Shown in pieces: positions 7,272 through 15,438 of a stretch of 64,000 nucleotides of DNA. The notes beneath the pieces were generated by a model. That model made no database searches, was not told the origin of the DNA, and saw nothing but the letters and a program-made list of their open reading frames with translations. Origin of the DNA: Proteiniclasticum aestuarii (lineage in GTDB: Bacteria; Bacillota; Clostridia; Clostridiales; Clostridiaceae). Numbering within the stretch: the stretch's first letter is position 1; each line of letters begins with the position of its first letter. A program made the position numbers and the translations under genes. The DNA lies in NCBI RefSeq assembly GCF_017368455.1, contig NZ_JAFNJU010000007.1:124001-188000 (forward strand). The letters are read 5' to 3'.

Positions 7272-8903
7272 TTATTCTTCGATATTCTCTTCTTTGGGCT
7301 GTTCTGCTGTGAAAAAAGCAACCAGGCTCTCCCAGTTGGGTGGGAAGGCGTTTCGTCCACTCCAGATAGTCCCACGATGTCCCGTGTATCTAACGGACAG
7401 TGTCCAGCTAGTTCCATCCACAATCCATGGATCCGTGTATTCATGATTCCAGTGCTCTACATGAAGGGCTTTGAACTGCTTCAACAGTTCTTGGGAAGCT
7501 TCCTCGGATAATTTTCTCGACACTTTCGAACCATCCCTTTTTGAAGAAGTTACAAGGATGGCACCTTCTTCTAAGAATTCCAGGTGATATCGGGTATCAC
7601 CTTCAAAGAAACCACCGAATTCAAAGATGATCTCTTCCGGGTTGGTCAGATATTCTGGAGCTTCGATGGATTTGAGCTTTTTCAGAAGGGTAAGGAGGGA
7701 GCCATCCTGGAGAATAATGAACAGCTGCTCTTTGTCCACCCTGTGAATTCGAAGCATATCCATGAGAATGGAGAGAATCTGATTTTCAGTCAAGGAGTCT
7801 GCAGGAGCATATCGGAAGGCGTCGTGCTCCCAGGGAATCATTGTGCTGATGGACAGAGAATCTGAACAGGTGAGGGTATACGCCAGGCGATTTTCAAGAA
7901 ACTGGAGAAATTCTTCTGCGAACTGATCAGCCAGCTCGTTGAAAGTCGGTATTGGTCTTCGGTATGTTTTTTCTGGGGGATCCTTCTTCTCTGGATGCAG
8001 TTCTCCCATGGACTGGAGTTCCATGATCTTTCCAATGTATTTTGTCAGAAGATGAAATCTGCAAATTTCCCGATCCCGTCCCATGAAGGTCTGCCATTCA
8101 TCATAGAGATCATAGAGCCTCTCATCCAGATAAGTCAAAGCTTTCTCTATGATCCAGGAGGGAACGCCATAGTAGGCTTCTGCAATGGAACCAGTGATGG
8201 CAGCGAGGGTATCGCTGTCTCCCCCTATAGAGATAGCGGTTCTGATGGCATCTTCGAAGGAGGTGGACTCCAGGAAAGCCGTTATGGCCTGGGGTACAGT
8301 ATCCTGACATGTTTCATTGAACTCGTAGGTGTCCCTGATTTCATCGATGGTGAAATCAAGCGTGTAATAATCATGTTCGATTCTTCCTCTGATTTCATAC
8401 TTCGTATAGCCTTTACGGGCCATGAAGATGCATAGGGCAGTGGCTTCTGCACCCTTGAAGCCTTCTTCATGATCATGTGAGACCGAAGTGATGGCTTCAG
8501 AAAGAGCTGTGACTTCTGCTTCTGTTTTACACGCAAACCCCACAGGGCTGATGCGCATGGCTGCCCCGTTTCCATAGCTGTGATAGGGTTTCGGGGCATG
8601 ACTGAAGACCCAGTCGTGGAATCTGCCTCCATACCCGCAGTGAGGATAATTCCGTCCGATTTTCTGCATGTACTTCACTGTATTTTCCTGAAGCAGAGAC
8701 AGATATTCATAATCAGAACCGATCAGCTCTAAAGATGATGTCTTCGTTTTTTCCGTTTCCATGATGGCTTTTGCTGCAGCAAGGGTCATGATGCTGTCGT
8801 CCGTGACGAAGCAGTCCTCTGCAAAAAGCTCGAAGTCCTTACTCCGATGATTATGGAATTCAAATCGTGAACCAACGATATCTCCTATGATGGCTCCTAT
8901 CAT
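7272..8903 (-). CDS. ADP-ribosylglycohydrolase-family protein with an extra C-terminal domain
   Basis: The first about 270 of 543 residues match the ADP-ribosylglycohydrolase (DraG/ARH) fold: GAIIGDIVGSRFEF at the N-terminus, a TDDS metal-binding motif near residue 39 and GGDSDT near residue 225. These coordinate the two divalent metals used to remove ADP-ribose from proteins or small molecules. The second half (about 290-543) is not a known part of that enzyme; it ends with a W-rich region containing W-S-G-R-N-A-F-P-P-N-W. I cannot name this domain. The start at 8903 is preferred over upstream codons because GGAGGTG lies 6 nt before it. No neighbouring ADP-ribosyltransferase is visible. Confidence 0.82.
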   Translation of the reverse strand: MIGAIIGDIVGSRFEFHNHRSKDFELFAEDCFVTDDSIMTLAAAKAIMETEKTKTSSLELIGSDYEYLSLLQENTVKYMQKIGRNYPHCGYGGRFHDWVFSHAPKPYHSYGNGAAMRISPVGFACKTEAEVTALSEAITSVSHDHEEGFKGAEATALCIFMARKGYTKYEIRGRIEHDYYTLDFTIDEIRDTYEFNETCQDTVPQAITAFLESTSFEDAIRTAISIGGDSDTLAAITGSIAEAYYGVPSWIIEKALTYLDERLYDLYDEWQTFMGRDREICRFHLLTKYIGKIMELQSMGELHPEKKDPPEKTYRRPIPTFNELADQFAEEFLQFLENRLAYTLTCSDSLSISTMIPWEHDAFRYAPADSLTENQILSILMDMLRIHRVDKEQLFIILQDGSLLTLLKKLKSIEAPEYLTNPEEIIFEFGGFFEGDTRYHLEFLEEGAILVTSSKRDGSKVSRKLSEEASQELLKQFKALHVEHWNHEYTDPWIVDGTSWTLSVRYTGHRGTIWSGRNAFPPNWESLVAFFTAEQPKEENIEE

Positions 8904-9125
8904 GATTGGCACCTCCAAACATATTTTCGAGTCTGAAACAGGAATACTTAGTTTCAGCATACTCTTTATGATTTCACTATACGTTTTCATGTGTACTGAA
9001 AGAAGGACAATGGATAGAATAAAATAATAATAACAATATAGACTGGAAGAGAAAGGAGAGCTTCTTCTCAGGGCAGGAGGTGTACGAAAGCGATGGTGTT
9101 TAGCTTCAGTTGAAAGGAGTGGAAT

Positions 9126-9209
9126 ATGAGCGGATGTCTGACTGGTCTGTTATGGATTGTATTTTTCCCCATCATGGTCATTTATGATCTGGTCAGGAGA
9201 CAGAAATGA
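9126..9209 (+). CDS. Putative 27-residue single-pass membrane peptide
   Basis: An ATG at 9126 with AAGGAG about 7 nt upstream opens a 27-codon frame ending in TGA. The peptide is MSGCLTGLLWIVFF and PIMVIYDLVRRQK: one hydrophobic span followed by a positively charged tail, as in small regulatory membrane peptides. It is followed by a strong terminator at 9268-9319, which supports a real short transcription unit. The stretch 8904-9500 holds no other gene. No function can be assigned, and the call rests on the ribosome site, composition and terminator only. Confidence 0.45.
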   Translation: MSGCLTGLLWIVFFPIMVIYDLVRRQK

Positions 9210-9267
9210 CGCAACGTATCTCTGGCGTCATGAAACATAAGTGATACATGAAGAGTAGTGGTGTCGG

Positions 9268-9319
9268 AAAACCCAGGCATTTGGATTCAGTAAATGTGGA
9301 TCCGAATGCCTGGGTTTTT
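9268..9319 (+). terminator. Rho-independent terminator
   Basis: AAACCCAGGCATT pairs with AATGCCTGGGTTT through arms near 9269-9281 and 9305-9317, followed by TTTTTA. Inner bases GGAT and ATCC extend the stem. It would end the small-peptide transcript at 9126-9209. Confidence 0.8.
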
Positions 9320-9378
9320 ATGCGGTTTTCTTATTCTCATACAAGTAATTGATCTCTTTGAAACACAAGTATCGCATA

Positions 9379-9395
9379 AGTTGATTTAATCAACT
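9379..9395. promoter_or_regulatory. 17-bp dyad upstream of the XRE regulator
   Basis: AGTTGATT (9379-9386), one central T, then AATCAACT (9388-9395) is a perfect inverted repeat 106 bp before the XRE start codon. It is a reasonable operator for that regulator, which would bind as a dimer. The link is inferred from position alone. Confidence 0.4.
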
Positions 9396-9500
9396 AAAAT
9401 ATCATCAGAATCCATTGTAAGCTGCATCTTAATGGAACATAATGAAACCATAGAAAAGACCCAGAGGAAATGATGCGAGGGTTTAGAGGAGGACAGAGAT

Positions 9501-10616
9501 ATGAAAGAAATCAACATAGCAAAAGTCATCACTCGGAAGAGAAAGGAAAAAGGGATCACCCAGGATGCACTGGCAGAGTATATCGGCGTGACCAAAGCTT
9601 CTGTTTCAAAATGGGAGACGGGTCAGAGCTATCCGGATATTACGCTTCTGCCAAGGCTTGCCACCTTCTTCAACATTTCCATAGATCATCTCATCGGCTA
9701 TCTTCCTCAGATGGAAAAGGAGGAGATCCGAAGAACCTACAGAAGTTTTGCGGAAGACTTCGGAAAGAAACCTTTCTCTAAAGTCTATGAAGAAGTGAAC
9801 GATGTCATTGACAAGTACTATGCCTGTTTCCCGCTGCTTCTCCAGATGAGCATCCTGCTTCTGAATCATTATATGCTGGCTGAGAAGGAGGAGCTTAAAA
9901 GCGAAGTGCTTGAGAAGATCCTTCACCTTTGCAGAAGAGTGAAGGAGGAAAGCGAGGATGTATGGCTCTCCAAGCAGGCCAATTCCATAGAAGCCATGAC
10001 CCAGATGATCCGAGGAGAGTCTCTGGAAGTGCTGGAGCTTCTGGAAGGAACCATAAGGCCTATGGCCAGCGATGAAGTGACCCTGGCAGGTGCCTATCAG
10101 AGCCGAGGTGAAGTGGAAAAGGCCAAATCGGTGCTGCAGATCAGTATGTATCAGCATATCCTAAGCTTCATCTCCCTTGGCGCCTCCTATCTGACGCTGA
10201 ACCTGGATCGGACTGAGACCTTTGAGGACGTCTTGCAGAGACTGCTTCCGGTGTCGGATACCATGAACCTCATGAACCTGAATCCCAATGTCATGGCCCA
10301 GGTCTATTACTGCGGAGCCTATGGATATGCCGTCATGGGAAAGCTGGATGATAGCCTGAACATGCTACGAGGTTATGTCCGCACATGCAGAAACATCTCT
10401 TTCCCCTATGAACTGAAAGGAGACTCGTTCTTCTCTCTGGTGGATCCGTGGCTGAATGACCTGGATCTGGGAAGCGGTCCTCCTCGAGGAGAAAAGGTTG
10501 TGAAAGAGGGCATGCTGCAGGCGGTATCGATGAATCCGGCCTTCGCCTTGCTTCATGACCATCCGGGCTACAAGATTATAATAAGTGAACTCACTGAAAT
10601 CATAGGAGGGAAATAA
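9501..10616 (+). CDS. XRE-family transcriptional regulator with helical-repeat C-terminus
   Basis: This 371-residue protein starts with a Cro/CI-type helix-turn-helix (about residues 7-62) containing ITQDALAEYIGVTKASVSKW. The remaining about 300 residues are helical with TPR-like spacing, but I do not recognise a defined repeat family. This layout is seen in signal-sensing XRE proteins of Bacillota. GAGGAGGAC lies just before the ATG. It leads an operon with a small PLDc_N membrane protein and a two-gene ABC exporter, starting 1 nt before the next gene, so it probably controls them. The 17-bp dyad at 9379 may be its binding site. Confidence 0.82.
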   Translation: MKEINIAKVITRKRKEKGITQDALAEYIGVTKASVSKWETGQSYPDITLLPRLATFFNISIDHLIGYLPQMEKEEIRRTYRSFAEDFGKKPFSKVYEEVNDVIDKYYACFPLLLQMSILLLNHYMLAEKEELKSEVLEKILHLCRRVKEESEDVWLSKQANSIEAMTQMIRGESLEVLELLEGTIRPMASDEVTLAGAYQSRGEVEKAKSVLQISMYQHILSFISLGASYLTLNLDRTETFEDVLQRLLPVSDTMNLMNLNPNVMAQVYYCGAYGYAVMGKLDDSLNMLRGYVRTCRNISFPYELKGDSFFSLVDPWLNDLDLGSGPPRGEKVVKEGMLQAVSMNPAFALLHDHPGYKIIISELTEIIGGK

Positions 10617-10617
10617 T

Positions 10618-10821
10618 ATGTCACTGGAAAATCTGAGAGAATATCTACCCATTCTGATTCCCATTATTATACTGCAGCTTGGACTGACCATTGCGACCAT
10701 CATCCATGTTCTAAGACACGATACTTACAAGTTCGGCACTAGACCCATGTGGATCCTCGTTGCCTTTATTCAGACCATCGGCCCCCTTGTCTATTTCTTC
10801 TTTGGAAGAGGTGAGGATTAA
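10618..10821 (+). CDS. PLDc_N-domain small membrane protein (YxlE-like)
   Basis: The 67-residue protein has two hydrophobic helices (about residues 9-30 and 42-62) joined by a short charged loop with H-V-L-R-H-D-T-Y-K-F-G-T-R. This matches the PLDc_N domain, a two-helix module named for the N-terminus of phospholipase D-like cardiolipin synthases. In Bacillus subtilis a protein of this type, YxlE, sits in the sigY operon directly before the ABC pair YxlF/YxlG and acts with YxlD against sigma-Y. The same order is seen here. It overlaps the following ATPase start by one base. Confidence 0.75.
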   Translation: MSLENLREYLPILIPIIILQLGLTIATIIHVLRHDTYKFGTRPMWILVAFIQTIGPLVYFFFGRGED

Positions 10822-11738
10822 TGGAAGTATTAAAGATTGAAAGTCTCTCGAAGAGATTCGGCAGCCAGAAGGTGCTGGACGACATCAGTTTTTCCGTCAG
10901 GGAAGGGTCCATCTTCGGATTCATCGGACAGAACGGAGCAGGAAAAACCACCACCATGAAGATGATTCTGGGTCTTCTGAAAAAGGATGCAGGGGAAATC
11001 TTTGTGGCTGGAGAAAAAGTGCATTTCGGCGAAACAAAGACCAACAGGCACATCGGATATCTGCCTGATGTACCTGAGTTCTACGGATATATGAGTGCAA
11101 AGGAGTATATGGCGCTCTGTGGAGAGATCACAGGGATGCCAAAAGAAAAAATCAGGGAAAGGACGGAGGAGCTTCTTCGCCTGGTGGGACTTGAAAACAG
11201 CAGGAAGAAGATCCGTTCCTATTCCAGAGGGATGAAGCAGAGACTGGGCATTGCCCAGGCGCTACTCAATGAACCGAAGCTTCTCATCTGCGATGAGCCC
11301 ACCTCTGCACTGGACCCTAAGGGAAGAAAGGAAATTCTGGATATCCTTTATAAGGTCAAGGGAAAATCCACGGTTATTTTCTCGACGCATATCTTATCAG
11401 ATGTGGAGAGAATCTGTGATGAAGTGGCTGTGCTTCATGGTGGAAAGATCGTTCTGGAGGGAACCCTCAGTGAACTGAGATCCAGACACAGAAAGGAAGG
11501 ACTTGTGCTGGAGTTCATGAATGGACAGGAGAAGGAAACTTTCCTGAAGCACGAGAAGATGGCAGGTTACCGAAATGAGGCTAAGGAAAACGGTACAGGT
11601 GTAGTGCTTTATGGACCGGACCTTGCTACATTGCAGCTGGATGTATATGAGGTACTTGTGGGGCTGAAAATGACTGCGGTGAAGATTGAAGTCATGGAAC
11701 CTACTATGGAGAATCTGTTTCTGGAGGTGGTACAATGA
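10821..11738 (+). CDS. ABC transporter ATP-binding protein (YxlF/CcmA-like)
   Basis: This 305-residue ATPase has a Walker A GQNGAGKTT near residue 36, the signature YSRGMKQRLGIAQAL near residue 134, Walker B LLICDEPTSALD near residue 155 and a switch-region histidine (STHIL). The last about 85 residues form the C-terminal extension common in exporter ATPases. It overlaps both neighbours and pairs with the ABC-2 permease encoded next. The pair probably exports a peptide, lipid or antimicrobial; the substrate is unknown. Confidence 0.9.
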   Translation: MEVLKIESLSKRFGSQKVLDDISFSVREGSIFGFIGQNGAGKTTTMKMILGLLKKDAGEIFVAGEKVHFGETKTNRHIGYLPDVPEFYGYMSAKEYMALCGEITGMPKEKIRERTEELLRLVGLENSRKKIRSYSRGMKQRLGIAQALLNEPKLLICDEPTSALDPKGRKEILDILYKVKGKSTVIFSTHILSDVERICDEVAVLHGGKIVLEGTLSELRSRHRKEGLVLEFMNGQEKETFLKHEKMAGYRNEAKENGTGVVLYGPDLATLQLDVYEVLVGLKMTAVKIEVMEPTMENLFLEVVQ

Positions 11739-12496
11739 GAAGCTTTTTAGCCTTTACGAAAAAGGAACTGATGGAGAGCACCAGAACCTATAAGTTATTT
11801 GTTCTTCTGACCGTATTCGTGATTTTCGGATTCATGAATCCCATCATGGCAAAGGTGATGCCGGAGCTTCTGAATGAGTTTCTTCCGGAGAGTATCACCA
11901 TTACACTGGAAGAACCCAAAGCACTGGATTCCTGGATGCAGTTTTTCAAGAACGTATCCCAGACAGGAATGATCGTCATGGTCATCGTCTTCAGTGGCAT
12001 CATGGCCAATGAGATCAGCAAAGGTACCCTGACCATCATGCTGACCAAGGGGCTACAGAGAAAAGCGGTGATCTTATCTAAGTTCACAGCAGGTGTCATG
12101 CAGTGGACGCTGGCCTATGTACTATGTTTTCTCATCACCTATTTTTACACCAGCTATTTCTGGACTGAACATAACATCAGTAATCTGGGGCTGGCAGCAA
12201 TTTCCCTATGGGTGTTTGGTGTCCTACTGGTCGCACTGACGATTTTTGGCGGTCTGCTCTTTAAGAATACCTACGGGGCACTGCTGCTTACAGGTGGTGT
12301 AGTGCTGATATGCACCATGCTCAGTATATTCCCGAGAATCAGGCCATTTAATCCTATGACGCTCATATCAGAGAGCGTCCCGCTTCTTATGAATGATTTT
12401 CTACCCAAGGATATGATTTCAGCTATGGTGGTCACTATAGGGCTTACCATAGTGGTCCTGATTGGTGCTCTAGTGGATTGGATCAGACTGAATTAA
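11735..12496 (+). CDS. ABC-2 type transporter permease
   Basis: This 253-residue protein has about six hydrophobic segments and the ABC-2 layout, with a charged start (AFTKKELMESTRTYK) before the first helix and an extracytoplasmic loop between helices 1 and 2. The ISKGTLTIMLTKGLQRKAVILSK region near residue 95 matches the coupling loop seen in the YxlG/NatB group. It overlaps the ATPase by 4 nt (ATGA) and ends just before a terminator. Together they form a homodimer-type exporter under likely control of the XRE protein. Confidence 0.85.
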   Translation: MRSFLAFTKKELMESTRTYKLFVLLTVFVIFGFMNPIMAKVMPELLNEFLPESITITLEEPKALDSWMQFFKNVSQTGMIVMVIVFSGIMANEISKGTLTIMLTKGLQRKAVILSKFTAGVMQWTLAYVLCFLITYFYTSYFWTEHNISNLGLAAISLWVFGVLLVALTIFGGLLFKNTYGALLLTGGVVLICTMLSIFPRIRPFNPMTLISESVPLLMNDFLPKDMISAMVVTIGLTIVVLIGALVDWIRLN

Positions 12497-12525
12497 GTTT
12501 ATAGCAGAAGTATTGAAACGCATGA

Positions 12526-12557
12526 TAACCGCTGGAAGGCGGTTATTTTGCGTTTTA
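12526..12557 (+). terminator. Terminator of the XRE-ABC operon
   Basis: AAACGCA and TGCGTTT form the outer stem; ATAACCGC and GCGGTTAT form the inner stem around a TGGAAG loop. The hairpin is followed by a short T-tract. The group II intron begins 12 bp further on. Confidence 0.8.
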
Positions 12558-12568
12558 GAATTGTAAGC

Positions 12569-14529
12569 GTGCCCAGTAAGCCGTTAATTGCTAACTGGTG
12601 AAAGTCCAGTCTGAGTAAATACCAAGATGCTCAGTAGCTATCAGGCAACTGGTGGAGAGATCCTAAGGTTGAAGCCCTGTGATAAAGTACCGACTTCACG
12701 TCGGGCGAGCAAACCAGCAGGTTGTAACATCAAGTGAATTCTGCAGCTTCGTCAAAAATCACCGCGAATGCGGACAAGGAGAAGCCGAACCTCTTTGCAT
12801 TGGGTGAAGGCCACGGACGGTGCCATGAACTTGGAAGTCAGCACCAAAGAATCTCCCGGAGTACAGGAAGCGACATGCTGGGAAAGTAATTAAAGGAACT
12901 GGGGAGACCCTCCCCGTCACGACCGCACGGTCGTAGAATGGAACCCTATAAGGCGAAGCCGAAATGGGAACCTGACGGAAGGGAGTCAGAGGGGAACATA
13001 GTACCTATGAACATCCGGACAACATAACCGGATGGAGGGAAGGTTCCCTGCTATACATCAAGAGTTGGAAAGGAGCGAACTAACACATGAATGTCCGAAA
13101 TATGACTAATGCCGTGTTGAAACAAAGAGCGGAACGCTTCTCGACAACGCTATATCATTGTGCCAAGGCGAACCCTAAGCGGAAATTCCATGCCTTGTAC
13201 GACAAAATCTACCGGCCTGACATCCTGAAGACCGCATGGCTCAGAGTGAAGAGCAACAACGGAAGTGCCGGAATCGATGGAATCACCATCGATAAAATAG
13301 TGAATGAAATCGGTGAAAGACAGTTCCTGAACGGACTGTACAGAAAACTGAAGATGCAGACCTACAGACCACTGCCAGTCAGAAGAGTCTGGATTCCCAA
13401 GGCGAACTCTGAAAAGATGAGACCTTTAGGGATCCCGACTGTAGAAGACAGAGTGGTGCAGCAGGCTGTAAAGTTTGTTATTGAACCCATATTCGAGACC
13501 ACATTCAAGGACTCATCCTATGGATTCAGACCGAAAAGAAGTGCCCATCAGGCCATGAAGGCCATCCGGAAAGCCAGTCAGAAAAACTACTGGGTGGTGG
13601 ATGTGGACATCAAAGGGTATTTCGACAACATCAACCACAGAAAGCTCATGCTTCTGGTGGAGCAGAAGATTTCCGACAAGCGGATTCTGGCGCTGATCAG
13701 GAACTGGCTTAAAGCAGGTGTGATGATTGATGGGAGTCTTGAGCTCCCAGAACTCGGGTCACCACAAGGAGGGGTTATTTCTCCACTTCTGGCGAACATC
13801 TACCTCAATGTACTGGACCAACTCTGGGAAAAGAGATTCAAGCATCTCGGCACATTGGTGCGCTACGCTGATGACCTGGTCGTGATGACCAGGTCAAAGC
13901 GGGACGCCATGGAGACCTGGAGCATACTCAAAGGGATATTCCATAAGCTGGAAATCGAGATGAATGAGGAAAAGAGCAGAATGGTGAATATCTGGGATGA
14001 CAAGGATGGGTTTGATTTTCTGGGTTTCCATAACCGAAAATTCCCGAGGATGAAGAAAGGAGGTAAAATATTCTACTTCATGGAACATATTCCTAAAAAG
14101 GCAGCCATGAAGAAAATGAGAAGCAAGTTCAGGGAGTATATCTCTCCTCGGAACAGGCTTCATTGGGATACGCTGGATTTCATTGAGGGACTGAACCGAA
14201 AAATCAGAGGTTTCAAAAATTACTATAAAATCTCGGTTATGGCCATAAGATGGCTGACGAGAATCGACTGGTACATAAGGAAGCTTCTGATTCATCACTA
14301 TAACAAACGTCGTAACAACAGGAACAAAATGAGCAACTGGAAAACAGTCGCAAGACTGCTTGAAGGTAGGCTCCTGAAACTCGCTTAGACAGTAACTGTA
14401 ATGCAAATGATGAAGAGTATAGGAAAGCCGTATGAGGGAAAACCTCACGTACGGTTTGATGAGGGGATGCTGAAAGTAAATAGGTGACCCTGTGAAGGGT
14501 CACCCATTAAAATCAGTATTCTACTCTAT
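12569..14529 (+). mobile_element. Group II intron encoding a reverse transcriptase/maturase
   Basis: The 5' end GTGCCC at 12569 and a long structured leader precede an RT/maturase gene. Domain V is clear at 14423-14458: an AGC triad, a GAAA-type loop and a 2-nt CG bulge. Domain VI can be folded from 14461: GAGGG pairs with CTACTC, leaving A14523 bulged, and the helix continues with GATGCTGA against TCAGTATT (14513-14520). A hairpin GGTGACCCT/AGGGTCACC sits in its loop. The 3' end is therefore put at about 14529 (TAT before AGTGAATG), giving about 1.96 kb. The intron lies between genes, just after a terminator. The element appears complete. Confidence 0.85.
13087..14388 (+). CDS. ltrA: Group II intron reverse transcriptase/maturase
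   Basis: This 433-residue protein carries RT motifs in order: IPKANSEKMRPLGIPT near 103-118, the first catalytic Asp in VDVDIKGYFDNI (about 171-182), SPQGGVISPLLANIYL (about 225-240) and RYADD (259-263). A maturase region follows, ending with R-G-F-K-N-Y-Y and basic residues. No HNH endonuclease domain is present after the maturase part, so target-primed reverse transcription would need another primer, such as a nascent strand at the fork. The protein splices and mobilises its host intron. All catalytic residues appear intact. Confidence 0.92.
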   Translation: MNVRNMTNAVLKQRAERFSTTLYHCAKANPKRKFHALYDKIYRPDILKTAWLRVKSNNGSAGIDGITIDKIVNEIGERQFLNGLYRKLKMQTYRPLPVRRVWIPKANSEKMRPLGIPTVEDRVVQQAVKFVIEPIFETTFKDSSYGFRPKRSAHQAMKAIRKASQKNYWVVDVDIKGYFDNINHRKLMLLVEQKISDKRILALIRNWLKAGVMIDGSLELPELGSPQGGVISPLLANIYLNVLDQLWEKRFKHLGTLVRYADDLVVMTRSKRDAMETWSILKGIFHKLEIEMNEEKSRMVNIWDDKDGFDFLGFHNRKFPRMKKGGKIFYFMEHIPKKAAMKKMRSKFREYISPRNRLHWDTLDFIEGLNRKIRGFKNYYKISVMAIRWLTRIDWYIRKLLIHHYNKRRNNRNKMSNWKTVARLLEGRLLKLA

Positions 14530-14597
14530 AGTGAATGAGTAGAACACTAAATTCGGTATGCTTATGTAAAAGGCAGGAAACTGAGGTATAGATCATG

Positions 14598-14620
14598 TAT
14601 AATATTGTTAAAGTTATAAT
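14598..14620 (+). promoter_or_regulatory. Putative -10 elements upstream of the SDR gene
   Basis: Two TATAAT hexamers occur at 14598-14603 and 14615-14620 without convincing -35 boxes. Transcription from the second would begin near 14626, which favours the SDR start at 14651 over the ATG at 14633. Confidence 0.35.
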
Positions 14621-14650
14621 GGGACAAGAAATATGATTGAGGTGAGATCT

Positions 14651-15415
14651 TTGTTTGAGAACAAGGTATGTATTATTACAGGTGCTGCAAATGGAATCGG
14701 AAAAGCTATAGCGAAGTCTTTTCATAAAGAAGGCGCGTCTATTGCATTCATAGACAAGGACAAGGACAATGGGTATGTGCTTCTAGATGAGATTGATGAT
14801 GAAAAAAGCAGACACTATTTTTATCACGGGAATGTGGGAAAAGAAGAAGACCTCAGAGATTTTACCGATGTAGTTATCAAGAGATATGGGAAAGTGGACT
14901 ACTTAGTGAACAATGCCTGTTACAGCAATAAGGGTCTGCTGAGTGGTTGCACTTTCGAAGAATTTAATGAAGTGCTTCGTGTTGGCGTTACTGCACCGTA
15001 TTATCTGGCGATGCTTTTAAAAGATCATTTTCATGAAGGGGCATCGATTGTAAACATCTCCTCCACCAGAGCAAATATGAGCCAGAAGGATACGGAGAGC
15101 TATAGTGCAGCAAAAGGTGGCATTTCTTCTCTTACTCATGCCATGGCGATGAGTTTATCAGGAACAGCCAGAGTGAACAGCATCAGTCCCGGATGGATTG
15201 ATACGACAAATGCTGAGAACTTCAGTGAATCTGATAGACTTCAGCATCCATCTCAGAGAGTAGGAATCCCGGAAGATATTGCCAGAGTGGTGCTCTTCTT
15301 ATGTGATCAGAAATCTGATTTCATCAATGGTGAGAACATAACTGTAGATGGAGGAATGTCTAAGAAGATGATCTACGACGGAGATGAGAATTGGCATTAT
15401 GCCGAAGACAAATAG
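14651..15415 (+). CDS. SDR-family oxidoreductase
   Basis: This 254-residue classical short-chain dehydrogenase has the cofactor motif TGAANGIG near the N-terminus, the N-N-A structural motif (LVNNACYS), catalytic Ser in NISSTRA, the YxxxK pair in YSAAKGG and the following S-P-G-W. An Asp in F-I-D-K after the second strand suggests NAD(H). The TTG at 14651 is preferred because GAGGTGA lies 5 nt upstream and gives the usual SDR N-terminus; an in-frame ATG at 14633 gives six more residues. It is the first of three close genes (NUDIX 23 nt on, then helicase). The substrate is unknown. Confidence 0.8.
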   Translation: MFENKVCIITGAANGIGKAIAKSFHKEGASIAFIDKDKDNGYVLLDEIDDEKSRHYFYHGNVGKEEDLRDFTDVVIKRYGKVDYLVNNACYSNKGLLSGCTFEEFNEVLRVGVTAPYYLAMLLKDHFHEGASIVNISSTRANMSQKDTESYSAAKGGISSLTHAMAMSLSGTARVNSISPGWIDTTNAENFSESDRLQHPSQRVGIPEDIARVVLFLCDQKSDFINGENITVDGGMSKKMIYDGDENWHYAEDK

Positions 15416-15438
15416 AGAATAATTAAAGCAGGTGACAT

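Noticed and set aside
7838-8632. Extra frames in both directions inside the ADP-ribosylglycohydrolase gene
   Set aside because: The reverse-strand enzyme with GGDSDT and TDDS motifs explains this stretch; the other frames are low-complexity shadows.
12569-14529. Class C group II intron, suggested by its site after a terminator
   Set aside because: Domain V has the AGC triad rather than CGC, and the bulged-A domain VI is larger than usual in class C. The class is left open.
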